From contig CACDVH010000001.1 in the NCBI GenBank assembly GCA_902556205.1, positions 62,001-126,000 on the forward strand: a stretch of 64,000 nt of DNA, written 5' to 3'. The position numbers and the translations under genes were made by a program. Of the stretch, positions 1 to 11,235 are shown piece by piece (position 1 is the first letter of the stretch; every line of letters begins with the position of its first letter). Source of the DNA: an uncultured Gammaproteobacteria bacterium. GTDB lineage: Bacteria > Pseudomonadota > Gammaproteobacteria > PS1 > Pseudothioglobaceae. Below the pieces are notes generated by a model. The model was not told where the DNA came from, ran no database searches, and saw only the letters and a list, made by a program, of their open reading frames with translations.

Positions 1-1
1 A

Positions 2-808
2 CCTTGGGGGCAAATGTCTTTTTGGGGTGCTCAAGTAATTATCTCTCTATTTGGCTCTGTGCCACTTATTGGTCCTGACCTACTGGTATGGATCCTGGGC
101 GACTATGCTGTTGGAGACGCCACACTTAATCGCTTTTTCTCTCTTCATGTTATTGTATTGCCTCTGCTTTTAGTAGTTCTGGTTTTTCTTCACTTGGTTG
201 CACTTCATCATGTTGGCTCTAACAATCCTGACGGAATCGAAATTAAAGAAAACAAAGATAAAGATGGTATCCCTAAGGATGGAATTCCTTTTCACCCCTA
301 CTTTACAATCAAAGATAGTATGGTCGTTGTCGGCTTCATATGGATTCTATGTGCTGTAATATTCTATGCCCCCGCCCTCAATGGTTACTTCTTAGAGCAT
401 GCTAACTTTGTCGAAGCAAACCCCCTTAAAACACCTGAGCACATTGCTCCTGTGTGGTACTTAACTCCCTTTTATTCAGTTTTACGAGCTATACCGCCAA
501 TGTTTGGATCTCAATTTCCAGGCGTCTTGGCCATGTTTGCTGCAATTCTTATCTTTTTTGCATTGCCGTGGCTTGACCGGAGTCCAGTTAAATCAATACG
601 CTACAGAAGCCCAATCTATAAATGGGCTCTTGGTATTTTTGTTGTGAGCTTTGTTATGCTTGGTTGGTTGGGACTCAAGCCTGTAACGCCAACCTATGCT
701 TTACTTGGTAGAATTGCAACGGCGCTTTACTTTGCCTATTTCATATTAATGCCTTGGTACACTTCAATTGGAAAAACAAAAGAAGTGCCAACAAGAGTGA
801 CGGAGTAA
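2..808 (+). CDS. petB: Cytochrome b subunit of the bc1 complex, 5'-truncated by the window edge
   Basis: This is the C-terminal two thirds of the quinol-oxidising subunit of the cytochrome bc1 complex in the inner membrane. The open frame runs in from the left edge: the residues PWGQ precede the first ATG and are part of the conserved PWGQMSFWGA block, so that ATG is internal. Counting from it, the helix-D haem-ligand histidines are at about 45 and 60, in the contexts FFSLH and VFLHLVALHHVGSNNP. The Qo-site motif reads PVWY at 146-149 where mitochondria have PEWY. Several hydrophobic helices follow to the end. petC starts 3 bp downstream, giving the usual Rieske-cytb-cytc1 order; the Rieske gene should lie just left of the window. 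The identification is certain; the true start is not visible. Confidence 0.96.
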   Translation, partial: PWGQMSFWGAQVIISLFGSVPLIGPDLLVWILGDYAVGDATLNRFFSLHVIVLPLLLVVLVFLHLVALHHVGSNNPDGIEIKENKDKDGIPKDGIPFHPYFTIKDSMVVVGFIWILCAVIFYAPALNGYFLEHANFVEANPLKTPEHIAPVWYLTPFYSVLRAIPPMFGSQFPGVLAMFAAILIFFALPWLDRSPVKSIRYRSPIYKWALGIFVVSFVMLGWLGLKPVTPTYALLGRIATALYFAYFILMPWYTSIGKTKEVPTRVTE

Positions 809-811
809 CCC

Positions 812-1498
812 ATGAAAAATTTAAAATCTCTAGCTCTTGTAATTTCTTTAGTTCCGCTCTCATTCAGTGTCTTTGCAGCAGGTGGAAAGGTTCATCTTGA
901 CCATGCAGACACAGACATCATGGACAGGGCCTCTCTTCAAAATGGAGCTAAACTTTTCATGAATTATTGCTCTGGGTGCCATGCAATAAGCTTTATGCGC
1001 TACAACAGAATAGGTGCTGATCTCGGCTTATCAGATGAGTTAATTACAGAAAACCTTATGTTTGCTGGAAGTAAGCCAGGCGAAACCATGGTTACTGCGA
1101 TGCCAGAAGGGGCTGCATCTAAATGGTTTGGAGGAGTTCCGCCAGATCTTTCTCTAGTTGCAAGATCAAAAGGAACAGACTGGATTTATACCTATCTAAG
1201 AAGCTTTTATAATGATGAGGCAAGAATCTTTGGGGTCAACAACAAGGTTCTAGTTAATGCGTCAATGCCTGATGTGCTTTGGTCACTTAGAGAAGCTCAA
1301 TCTGAAGCTGAATTCGACAACAGTGTTCGTGATATTACAAACTTTTTAGACTACGTAGGCGAGCCAGCAAAGCTCATACGCTTACAGCTTGGCAAATGGG
1401 TGCTCTTGTTTTTAGGCGTCTTATTTGTTCTTACTTATATGCTTAAAAAGGAATACTGGAAAGACGTCAAGTATGGCGTTTGGAGACGTCGCGATTAA
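812..1498 (+). CDS. petC: Cytochrome c1 of the bc1 complex
   Basis: This is the membrane-anchored c-type haem subunit that passes electrons from the Rieske protein to soluble acceptors on the periplasmic side. Residues 1-22 form a signal peptide ending in VFA. The haem-binding motif CSGCH is at 53-57, and the axial methionine is probably M152 in SMPDVLW. One C-terminal membrane anchor spans about 195-212 and is followed by a basic tail. At 228 residues it has normal proteobacterial length. It is co-transcribed with petB, with a 3-bp gap. A pseudoazurin encoded near 60.9 kb is a candidate soluble partner of such a complex, but that is inference. Confidence 0.97.
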   Translation: MKNLKSLALVISLVPLSFSVFAAGGKVHLDHADTDIMDRASLQNGAKLFMNYCSGCHAISFMRYNRIGADLGLSDELITENLMFAGSKPGETMVTAMPEGAASKWFGGVPPDLSLVARSKGTDWIYTYLRSFYNDEARIFGVNNKVLVNASMPDVLWSLREAQSEAEFDNSVRDITNFLDYVGEPAKLIRLQLGKWVLLFLGVLFVLTYMLKKEYWKDVKYGVWRRRD

Positions 1499-1570
1499 TT
1501 TCTGATACAATCTTTCAACGCCTCCGTCAAGCAAAGCGCTGACTTGGCAATAACTTAACTGGTAAAAACT

Positions 1571-2200
1571 ATGCTATCAAAACCCAATCCCGCTTCAACC
1601 ACTCTATACTCTGCTTCACAAGAGCTTGAGTCTCATGCGGTAAGATTTATTATGGCGCACAAGTCAATCGAAAGAGAGGTTGTAGAGGTAAGCTTTGAAG
1701 AAATGCCCGAAGAGGTTTTAGAACTCAACCCATGTGAAACACTGCCTACTCTTTTTGACAGAGGCATGGTTCTTTATGACCTGTCAGTCATCATGGAATA
1801 TCTTGATGAGCGATTCCCGTTCCCCCCCCTTTTGCCCGTTGATCCAATTGAAAAAGCTGAAAAACGTCTTTTGATCTATCGTTTTACAAGGGCAGATGGC
1901 TGCTGGTATGAACTGGTTAACACAATTCTTAATGGAAACAAAAAAGAGGCAGACGCAGCAAGAAAAACATTAAATGGAAACCTGTTAGAGCTGCTCCCTC
2001 TTTTTGCGCATAAACCATACTTCAAAAGCGACACCATGACTCTCGTTGATGTATGTATCGCCCCAATCCTTTGGCGGCTTGACGTTTTGGGGATCTCACT
2101 CAGCGAAAAAGCTAAGCCAATCAAAGACTATGCAAACAGGCTTTTTGAAAAAGAAGGCTTTCACGACAGCCTTACTTTTGCTGAAAAAGACTACAATTAA
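1571..2200 (+). CDS. sspA: Stringent starvation protein A, GST-fold RNA polymerase-associated regulator
   Basis: SspA is a glutathione-S-transferase-fold protein that binds RNA polymerase and helps stress and stationary-phase transcription in gammaproteobacteria. The 209-residue product has a thioredoxin-like N-terminal half (to about residue 80) with the typical block YDLSVIMEYLDERFPFPPLLP, here split around 75-95, and an all-helical C-terminal half. SspA has no known GST catalytic activity. sspB follows after 7 bp, and the pair sits directly after petBC, the classic gammaproteobacterial and betaproteobacterial petABC-sspAB arrangement. The gap of 72 bp after petC may hold its own promoter; I could not pick one out. 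Confidence 0.93.
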   Translation: MLSKPNPASTTLYSASQELESHAVRFIMAHKSIEREVVEVSFEEMPEEVLELNPCETLPTLFDRGMVLYDLSVIMEYLDERFPFPPLLPVDPIEKAEKRLLIYRFTRADGCWYELVNTILNGNKKEADAARKTLNGNLLELLPLFAHKPYFKSDTMTLVDVCIAPILWRLDVLGISLSEKAKPIKDYANRLFEKEGFHDSLTFAEKDYN

Positions 2201-2207
2201 AAGCTAA

Positions 2208-2567
2208 ATGTCTGGTGTTATTCCCTATCTTATTCGCGCTTATTGTGATTGGATAGAGGATAACAAACTTACGCCATACTTGCTTGTGAACACAAATAGC
2301 GAAGGCGTTAATGTTCCACAGGGGCATGATGCTAACGGAAAAATGGTATTAAATATTAGCTCTTCTGCAACTGAAGATCGCACAATCAGCAATGAAAAAA
2401 TAAGCTTTAAGGCCCGCTTTCAAGGAAAATCTCAAAAAATTATTGTTCCCTGTAGTGCTGTTTTGTCTATCTATGCACAAGAAAATGGTGAGGGCATGAT
2501 GTTTGACACAACGAAGCCCGCCCAAGAAAAAGAGAATAAAAAACCAAGCCTTAAAATTCTAGATTAG
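2208..2567 (+). CDS. sspB: SspB, specificity adaptor for the ClpXP protease
   Basis: SspB delivers ssrA-tagged proteins from stalled ribosomes to ClpXP. The 119-residue protein starts with the family block SGVIPYLIRAYCDWIEDN, continues as a small beta-rich substrate-binding domain containing the conserved VPQGHDANGKMVLNIS stretch, and ends in a lysine-rich linker followed by the short ClpX-docking tail KKPSLKILD (known members end in a similar hydrophobic/basic peptide). The linker is shorter than in E. coli (whole protein 165 residues there). It is co-transcribed with sspA. Its last 9 bases overlap the end of the convergent bioD. Confidence 0.93.
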   Translation: MSGVIPYLIRAYCDWIEDNKLTPYLLVNTNSEGVNVPQGHDANGKMVLNISSSATEDRTISNEKISFKARFQGKSQKIIVPCSAVLSIYAQENGEGMMFDTTKPAQEKENKKPSLKILD

Positions 2568-3200
2568 CTTTTCAATTTCGACAAAAAAATGCTTTTGCTT
2601 ATTTTTTGAATACTCTATGACTGGGGTTTTGGTATAAGCACTTAAGGACTCAGCATTTGAGAGATGATTTGGCTCCATTTCATTGAGAACAACGCAGACA
2701 ATATCTAGTTTATGGCTCTCTGCAGCATTAATTGCTAGCAAAGCCTGACCAACAGCGCCAAGCTCATCTTTAACAACAATAATGATTGGCATCCCAAGCT
2801 CTGCAGCCAAGTCAGAATTCAGCGCTTTATTAGCGATAGGAGAGTATATGCCCCCAGCGCCCTCAATAAAAACAAAATGCTCACCTACATTTGCTTGACA
2901 TGCCCTCACAAGGTCAACAAGCTCTAGTGGCCTTTCAGCTTGAAGGCTGGCCTCTTCAGGGCTTGCTTCAAACTCAAAACAAAAAGGGCAAACTACCTCT
3001 ATACTCTCTCCAGAAGCACAGGCCTCATTGAGTTTAATGGCATCCTCTGGAACATAGGCCCCATCAACTAATTCGCAGTCTGTTTCAACTGGCTTTCTTA
3101 CAACTATTTGTCGTTTTTTTCTTAGGCGCTTTATTATTTCAACCGACACAGTTGTTTTTCCAACCTCTGTATTGCTTCCAGTAATAAAAACTCCATTCAT
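2559..3200 (-). CDS. bioD: Dethiobiotin synthetase
   Basis: BioD is the ATP-dependent cytosolic enzyme that closes the ureido ring of dethiobiotin, the penultimate biotin step. The 213-residue protein begins with a P-loop, GSNTEVGKTT at 8-17. It keeps the substrate lysine in RKPVETD (K36) and the second nucleotide motif IEGAGGIYSP near residue 105. Length is typical (about 225 in E. coli). It stands alone: no bioA, bioB, bioC or bioF lies nearby. It is convergent with sspB, overlapping its stop, and divergent from pyrD with about 50 bp between them. Biotin made here would serve the AccB encoded at about 52 kb. Confidence 0.93.
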   Translation of the reverse strand: MNGVFITGSNTEVGKTTVSVEIIKRLRKKRQIVVRKPVETDCELVDGAYVPEDAIKLNEACASGESIEVVCPFCFEFEASPEEASLQAERPLELVDLVRACQANVGEHFVFIEGAGGIYSPIANKALNSDLAAELGMPIIIVVKDELGAVGQALLAINAAESHKLDIVCVVLNEMEPNHLSNAESLSAYTKTPVIEYSKNKQKHFFVEIEKLI

Positions 3201-3250
3201 ACCAACATTTTAGACCAAGTTACTAACTCAAAAGTCGCCATAAAAGTATA

Positions 3251-4189
3251 ATGTCGTCAATGCAAAATAATCTTAAAACAAGCTTTTGTGGGATGTCTTT
3301 GAACTCCCCAATCATTTTGCTCTCAGGCTGTGTGGGGTTTGGTGAAGAATACACTCGAATCAAGGGTTTTTCTAATTCTGATGTAGGCGCTGTTTGCTTA
3401 AAAGGAACCACTCTGGCGCCTCGACTAGGAAACAAGGCGCACAGAATTGCAGAAACACCTAATGGCATGCTAAATGCAATTGGACTGCAAAACCCTGGAA
3501 CTGATTCAGTTATTAATGACATTTTGCCTTCGCTAGATAAAGATGAAACGAGTTTTATTATCAATATTTCAGGATCAAGTGTTGAAGAATATGGAGAGAT
3601 TGCAAAACACTTTGATGACACCGATATTGATGCCATAGAAATTAACATTTCTTGCCCTAATGTAAAGGAGGGCGGTGTTGCCTTTGGCAATGATCCTGAC
3701 ATGTCATTTAGGGTAGTAGAAATATGTCGAAAGAACACAAAAAAACCCATTATCACAAAACTGTCTCCAAACCAAACCGATATTGCTGCAAATGCGCTTC
3801 GATGCATAGATGCTGGAAGTGATGGGCTTGCAGTCATTAATACAGTTATGGGAATGGCTATAGATATAGAAAAGAGACAGCCCATTATTGGAAATAATCA
3901 AGGGGGGCTTTCTGGTCCAGCAATAAAGCCTATTGCAGTTCTTAAAGTTCATCAGGTATATGAGGTTAGCAAAAAGCACAACATACCGATAATTGGACAA
4001 GGAGGCATAGTTACTGCTGAAGATGCAATAGAGTTTTTAATTGCAGGCGCTGATACGGTGGGCATTGGAACTGCATTGTTTTACGACCCCCTTGTTTGCA
4101 AATTAATCAATGATGGAATAAGTACATATCTTGACAATCATGGGCTCGATAGTGTTCGCTCTCTTGTAGGCTCACTGAGTCTTAATTAA
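3251..4189 (+). CDS. pyrD: Dihydroorotate dehydrogenase, class 1B type
   Basis: This FMN enzyme oxidises dihydroorotate to orotate in pyrimidine synthesis. The 312-residue barrel has the class 1 layout: the substrate/FMN segment [15 protein letters not shown], the active-site loop [14 protein letters not shown] near residue 135, the lysine-containing ITKLSPN, and the C-terminal phosphate site with GQGGI and IGTALF. The loop base is cysteine, the class 1 mark, where class 2 membrane enzymes have serine. Overall it resembles Bacillus PyrD(B), which works with the FAD/2Fe-2S subunit PyrK. No pyrK is adjacent. Most gammaproteobacteria use the membrane-bound class 2 enzyme, so this gene may be of foreign origin. 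The start is the first ATG of the frame; leuS follows after 17 bp. Confidence 0.9.
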   Translation: MSSMQNNLKTSFCGMSLNSPIILLSGCVGFGEEYTRIKGFSNSDVGAVCLKGTTLAPRLGNKAHRIAETPNGMLNAIGLQNPGTDSVINDILPSLDKDETSFIINISGSSVEEYGEIAKHFDDTDIDAIEINISCPNVKEGGVAFGNDPDMSFRVVEICRKNTKKPIITKLSPNQTDIAANALRCIDAGSDGLAVINTVMGMAIDIEKRQPIIGNNQGGLSGPAIKPIAVLKVHQVYEVSKKHNIPIIGQGGIVTAEDAIEFLIAGADTVGIGTALFYDPLVCKLINDGISTYLDNHGLDSVRSLVGSLSLN

Positions 4190-4206
4190 TTAACCATAGC
4201 ACAACC

Positions 4207-6666
4207 ATGCAATACGAATATAACGCCAAAAAGATTGAAAAAGAAGCCCAGGACTTCTGGGAAGAAAATAATTCATTTGTTGTAACTGAAGATTCAAACA
4301 AAGAGAAATATTACTGTCTATCTATGTTGCCATACCCCTCAGGGCGACTTCATATGGGCCATGTTCGCAACTATAGCATTGGTGATGTCATATCTAGATA
4401 CCAAAAAATGCTAGGTAAAAATGTGATGCAGCCAATTGGCTGGGATGCCTTCGGATTGCCTGCAGAAAATGCAGCCATAAAAAATGAGGTGCCGCCTGCT
4501 GGCTGGACATATGAGAACATCGGGCACATGAAAGAGCAGTTAATTGAGTTGGGGTTTGGTTATGACTGGTCGAGAGAGCTTGCAACTTGTCATCCCGAAT
4601 ATTACAAATGGGAGCAGTGGTTTTTTATTAAGCTTTTTGAGAAAGGCTTGGTTTATAAGAAAAAAGCAGTTGTGAACTGGGATCCCGTTGATCAAACTGT
4701 TTTAGCTAATGAGCAAGTTGTTGAGGGGTGTGGTTGGCGATCGGGTGCTCCTGTTGAAAAGAAAGAAATTTCTCAGTGGTACATGAAAATCACAGATTAT
4801 GCTGATGAGCTATTAGCGGATATTCAAAAACTCGAAGGCTGGCCAGATGCAGTTAGAATGATGCAAACAAACTGGATAGGTAAGTCAGTTGGCCTTGATA
4901 TTAACTTTAAGATTGATGAGTCAAACACTCTAACAGTCTATACAACAAGGCCTGATACGCTTTTCGGAGTTACCTATCTAGCTATTGCTGCAGAGCACCC
5001 TATAGCCATTGAGGCTGGGAAAAATAACCCAAAAATCCAAGATTTTCTTGATGAATGTAAAAAAATGGAAACAGCTGAAGCTGCTATGGAAACAATGGAA
5101 AAGAAGGGTATTGATTCTGGAGTTAAGTGTGTCCACCCCCTTACAGGGGAAGAGGTATCAATCTGGATTGCTAATTTTGTCCTGATGGGTTATGGTACTG
5201 GGGCAGTTATGAGCGTTCCTGCCCATGACCAAAGGGACTATGAGTTTGCTAAAAAATACGACATTCCTATATTAGATGTTATTTCAAACGCAAAGGGCTA
5301 TGTAGATACTTCGAATGAAGCCTGCGTTGAAAAAGGCATGCTTATTAATTCAGGTGAGTTTACTGGCCTTGGTTTTGACGAAGCGTTTAAAGCCATCAGT
5401 AAGAAACTATCGAGCCTGTCAATGGGAGAAGAAAAGATAAACTATCGTCTTCGGGACTGGGGGGTATCTAGGCAGCGATACTGGGGCTGCCCTATACCGA
5501 TAATAAACTGCTCTAAATGCGGCGCTGTGCCTGAAAAACTTGATCAACTTCCTGTAAGACTTCCAGAAAATGTCGCAATAGATGGGGCTGGATCACCCCT
5601 TAAAAAAATGTCAAACTTTGTCGACACAAAGTGCCCAAAATGCGGCGACAAAGCACAAAGAGAGACAGACACCTTTGACACTTTTTTTGAGTCTTCATGG
5701 TATTTTGCAAGATATACCTGTGTCGATCAAAAAGAAGCGATTTTGGATGAGAGGGCAAATTACTGGTTGCCTGTAGATCAATATATTGGCGGCATAGAAC
5801 ATGCTATATTGCATCTCTTATACTCTCGTTTTTTTACAAAGCTCTTGCGCGATGAGGGCATTGTTAACACTAGCGAACCATTTACAAACCTTTTAACTCA
5901 AGGCATGGTTTTAAAAGATGGTGCAAAAATGAGCAAGTCAAAAGGCAATACCGTTGACCCACAAGAAATGATTTCAAAGTACGGGGCAGATACAGCACGT
6001 CTGTTTATTTTATTTGCAGCGCCGCCTACTCAAGACCTGGAGTGGTCTGACTCAGGAATAGAAGGCGCCCATAGGTTTATTAATAAATTCTTTAGGCTAG
6101 TTACTGGCTTTGTAGATTTAAAAAAAGGGGCAAAGGCTTCTAAAATAGATACTTCAGTTCTAAACGAAGAACAGAGCTCTGTTCGTCAAAAAACCCATTT
6201 AGCGCTCCAAAAAGTAGGTGATGATTTTGGAAGAAGACACTCGTTCAACACTGCGATTGCAACCATGATGGAGCTGAATAACTCCATTTCTAGGTTTGAT
6301 GATGCCTCAGAACAAGGCATGGCCATCAAACAAGAAGCGATTGAGATAATGGTCAAATGTCTGAGCCCCGTTATGCCTCATGTATGTCATCACTTGTGGT
6401 TGTTATTGGGCGGTGAGCGTGCAGTAGTCGATTCTAGTTGGCCTAAAGTTGATGAGTCCGCACTGGTTCAAGAAAATGTACAAATCATTGCTCAAGTGAA
6501 TGGAAAGTTAAGAGCAAAAATCATGGCGCCCCTTGACTCAGAAAATCAAACCATCCAAGAAATTGCCCTAGCTGATGAAAAGATTGAGAAATTCACAACG
6601 AACAAACAAATACTTAAGGTAATTGTTGTCCCAAACAAACTGATTAATATTGTAGTTAAAGACTAA
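4207..6666 (+). CDS. leuS: Leucyl-tRNA synthetase
   Basis: This class I aminoacyl-tRNA synthetase charges tRNA-Leu. The 819-residue protein has the HIGH-like motif HMGH within [15 protein letters not shown] at about 42-56. The CP1 editing domain follows, with [12 protein letters not shown] and a segment ending in [12 protein letters not shown]. The KMSKS loop, [10 protein letters not shown], is near residue 574. The anticodon-binding helices and the small C-terminal domain complete it. The zinc-type knuckle CSKCG...CPKCG is present around residues 438-478. Length is normal (860 in E. coli). Unlike E. coli, lptE and holA do not follow; the next gene is convergent. A tRNA-Leu(GAG) substrate is encoded at 17.2 kb. 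Confidence 0.98.
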   Translation: MQYEYNAKKIEKEAQDFWEENNSFVVTEDSNKEKYYCLSMLPYPSGRLHMGHVRNYSIGDVISRYQKMLGKNVMQPIGWDAFGLPAENAAIKNEVPPAGWTYENIGHMKEQLIELGFGYDWSRELATCHPEYYKWEQWFFIKLFEKGLVYKKKAVVNWDPVDQTVLANEQVVEGCGWRSGAPVEKKEISQWYMKITDYADELLADIQKLEGWPDAVRMMQTNWIGKSVGLDINFKIDESNTLTVYTTRPDTLFGVTYLAIAAEHPIAIEAGKNNPKIQDFLDECKKMETAEAAMETMEKKGIDSGVKCVHPLTGEEVSIWIANFVLMGYGTGAVMSVPAHDQRDYEFAKKYDIPILDVISNAKGYVDTSNEACVEKGMLINSGEFTGLGFDEAFKAISKKLSSLSMGEEKINYRLRDWGVSRQRYWGCPIPIINCSKCGAVPEKLDQLPVRLPENVAIDGAGSPLKKMSNFVDTKCPKCGDKAQRETDTFDTFFESSWYFARYTCVDQKEAILDERANYWLPVDQYIGGIEHAILHLLYSRFFTKLLRDEGIVNTSEPFTNLLTQGMVLKDGAKMSKSKGNTVDPQEMISKYGADTARLFILFAAPPTQDLEWSDSGIEGAHRFINKFFRLVTGFVDLKKGAKASKIDTSVLNEEQSSVRQKTHLALQKVGDDFGRRHSFNTAIATMMELNNSISRFDDASEQGMAIKQEAIEIMVKCLSPVMPHVCHHLWLLLGGERAVVDSSWPKVDESALVQENVQIIAQVNGKLRAKIMAPLDSENQTIQEIALADEKIEKFTTNKQILKVIVVPNKLINIVVKD

Positions 6667-6675
6667 AAGTTAAAT

Positions 6676-7536
6676 TCAGTGGGTGAGCATTTTCTCTACT
6701 TGCTCTCTTAAAATTAACTCCATTACAAACCCCATTTTGCCGCCAGGGACAACCAGAGTGTTTGGCCTAGACATAAAAGATCCCGCAACCATGTCTTGCA
6801 AAAAAACAAAGTCGCAGTATTTGTGGTCTTGGAACCTAACCACAACAAAGCTCTCGTCCTGAGTAGGTATATCCCTTGCAATAAAAGGATTAGAAGTATC
6901 GACGGTTGGTACACGCTGGAAGTTAATGTGTGTTCTTGAAAACTGAGGGGTCAGGTAATTGATATAGTCCCACATTCTTCTGTGAATAGTATCCACAGTT
7001 GCCTCAGCAGAATACCCTCTATGTTCTTTGTCTCTGTGAATTTTTTGAATCCACTCAAGGTTTACAACTGGAACAACTCCAATCAAAAGATCTACAAATT
7101 TTGCAACATTGATTGGTCCATCTTTAACCCCACCATGAAGCCCTTCATAAAATAACAGGTCGCTCTCCCTTCCTGCCTCTTCCCACTCTGTAAATTCCCC
7201 AGCTCTTCTTCCAAAAGGGGCACCCTCCTCATCTGTATGAATATAGTAACGTCTTTTGCAGTAACCCTTGTCACCATAATCTTTAAAGGTTTTTTCTATA
7301 AGATCAAAGTGGTTAGCCTCAGGACCAAAATGACTAAAGTGCTTGTTGCCTATTTTATTTTTTTTCTCCATAGCTCTGGCCATTTGTTCTCGATCATACT
7401 TATGGAAACTATCTCCTTCGATAACAACAGGCTTTGCGCCGACCCTTTCAAAGATGTGGTTGAAAGCATTTTTAACTGTAGATGTGCCCGCCCCTGACGA
7501 GCCAGTGATTGCAATCACAGGATGTTTCTTTGACAT
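6676..7536 (-). CDS. prkB: Phosphoribulokinase, proteobacterial PrkB/CbbP type
   Basis: This enzyme phosphorylates ribulose 5-phosphate to ribulose 1,5-bisphosphate with ATP, the step that feeds RuBisCO. The 286-residue product has the P-loop GSSGAGTSTV near residue 12, the substrate segment EGDSFHKYDR, the FSHFGPEAN block, the LLFYEGLHGG Walker-B-like region, and the C-terminal signatures QRVPTVDTSNPF and LVVPGGKMG. Length matches the octameric proteobacterial class (about 290). No RuBisCO or other Calvin-specific gene lies in the window, and some heterotrophs such as E. coli keep a PrkB homologue, so autotrophy is not proved. It is convergent with leuS (9 bp apart). A near-perfect 31-bp palindrome lies just upstream of its start. 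Confidence 0.88.
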   Translation of the reverse strand: MSKKHPVIAITGSSGAGTSTVKNAFNHIFERVGAKPVVIEGDSFHKYDREQMARAMEKKNKIGNKHFSHFGPEANHFDLIEKTFKDYGDKGYCKRRYYIHTDEEGAPFGRRAGEFTEWEEAGRESDLLFYEGLHGGVKDGPINVAKFVDLLIGVVPVVNLEWIQKIHRDKEHRGYSAEATVDTIHRRMWDYINYLTPQFSRTHINFQRVPTVDTSNPFIARDIPTQDESFVVVRFQDHKYCDFVFLQDMVAGSFMSRPNTLVVPGGKMGFVMELILREQVEKMLTH

Positions 7537-7546
7537 AACCCCACCA

Positions 7547-7577
7547 TTTGTAAGTAATTAATTAATTATCTTACAAA
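7547..7577. promoter_or_regulatory. Quasi-palindrome upstream of phosphoribulokinase, candidate operator
   Basis: Perfect 8-bp arms TTTGTAAG (7547-7554) and CTTACAAA (7570-7577) flank a 15-bp spacer made of TAAT repeats, 10 bp ahead of the prkB start codon. The arrangement suits a dimeric or LysR-type regulator such as CbbR, or an AT-rich structural element. The regulator is not known; this is inference from symmetry and position. Confidence 0.4.
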
Positions 7578-7649
7578 GTGTGTTTGTGGGTTGGCAATAA
7601 AATTCGTTGCCTTAATTAGCTGAATTCAATCAGGTAGTCTGGGCAGAAG

Positions 7650-10073
<2,424 letters not shown>

Positions 10074-10137
10074 CTAGGGACATTAGCATTAAATCATCTA
10101 CATATTTTAAGGTTTTTAAAATAATGAGATGATAGCT

Positions 10138-11223
10138 TTAAAACGCCGTAATAACGCCATTTTTGATATTAAAAGTAGAAGACTTTTGTTCGCTTAATGG
10201 GAGTTTTTTATTACCTATATCAGTCATAAAGATTTGAACCTTAACATCGGCTAAAAAGTCTATGATTGATTTAATTTTTATCTCATCTAATTCTGAAGAT
10301 ATGTCATCAACAAGAACAACTGGTTTATTCTTATTTTCAACGAGTGCTATAACTTGAAGCATCCAAAAAACAATAGATGTTTTCTTTTGCTCCCCTCTAG
10401 AAAGATAGTTTTCACTCTGACTGTTTAAAGAAAAATTAATACTAGCACGGTGTGGGCCGTAATTTAAATGTTTTGTTTTAATAAGCGCTTTCTTACTATT
10501 GATTAGATAAGAAAGTATGTGTTGCTCGTTAAGGGGGTCAACCTCCTTTGGCCAACCCGTTTGGAGCTCAAACTTAAAATCAAAAAAAGACTCGACTAAG
10601 CTTGCAAGGCGCATGGACTTGTTTTCTTTTAATATTGAACTGAGGTTTTCTGTGTAGACAATACGATTTTTTGTAATTTCTACTGAAAGGTTGGCTAGCT
10701 GGGTCAACCACTCATCAAGATGTGTTTGCACGCCGCTGGTCAAGATTGTATTGATGTTTTTTAGTGTTTTTTTGTATGACGCGTATGTTGTGAGTGTTTT
10801 TTTATTGTCGTGATATACTCCCCAGTCAAGATATGATCTCTTCAGTTTTGGAGCCCCGCCAACAATAAACCCTCTGTCTGGAGAAATAATTTGAATGGGA
10901 AGAAGTTGACTTAAAAAACTATTGCTCAGAATTTTTTTTCCATCAACCAAAACTTGGCTTTTTTCTCGTGTTTTGTTGAGGCTTATTTTCTGCCCACTCA
11001 CAATCGCACTGATTTGGATTTGATCATCATCAAAGGGAATGATGTCTTTAAGGTTTTTAGTTTTAAAAGACCTTCCGTGCCCTAAGTAATACAAAGATTC
11101 AATAAGGTTTGTTTTCCCTTGGCCATTTTTCCCCAGAACTAGGTTAATTGCGCTGTCAGGACTAAAGTATTGGTCTGAAAGGTTTCTAAACTTTAGTATG
11201 TGAATCTTTTCGAGAGTTGCCAT
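10138..11223 (-). CDS. recF: RecF, recombination mediator ATPase
   Basis: RecF loads RecA at single-strand gaps together with RecO and RecR. It is an SMC-like ABC ATPase of 361 residues. Visible motifs are Walker A GKNGQGKTNLIE near residue 31, the signature LSRGEQKK near 270, and Walker B VVLVDDISSELD near 302. The start ATG follows dnaN after 12 bp, so the two are translated from one message. Length and order are standard for gammaproteobacteria. Confidence 0.97.
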   Translation of the reverse strand: MATLEKIHILKFRNLSDQYFSPDSAINLVLGKNGQGKTNLIESLYYLGHGRSFKTKNLKDIIPFDDDQIQISAIVSGQKISLNKTREKSQVLVDGKKILSNSFLSQLLPIQIISPDRGFIVGGAPKLKRSYLDWGVYHDNKKTLTTYASYKKTLKNINTILTSGVQTHLDEWLTQLANLSVEITKNRIVYTENLSSILKENKSMRLASLVESFFDFKFELQTGWPKEVDPLNEQHILSYLINSKKALIKTKHLNYGPHRASINFSLNSQSENYLSRGEQKKTSIVFWMLQVIALVENKNKPVVLVDDISSELDEIKIKSIIDFLADVKVQIFMTDIGNKKLPLSEQKSSTFNIKNGVITAF

Positions 11224-11235
11224 TTGGCCGAGTTT

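Noticed and set aside
14-808. PVWY in place of PEWY in cytochrome b as an anomaly
   Set aside because: From family knowledge, beta- and gammaproteobacterial cytochrome b commonly carries PVWY, so it is probably ordinary.
3223-3885. 220-codon reverse-strand open frame opposite pyrD
   Set aside because: It is fully covered by the well-conserved dihydroorotate dehydrogenase on the other strand and has no recognisable motif.
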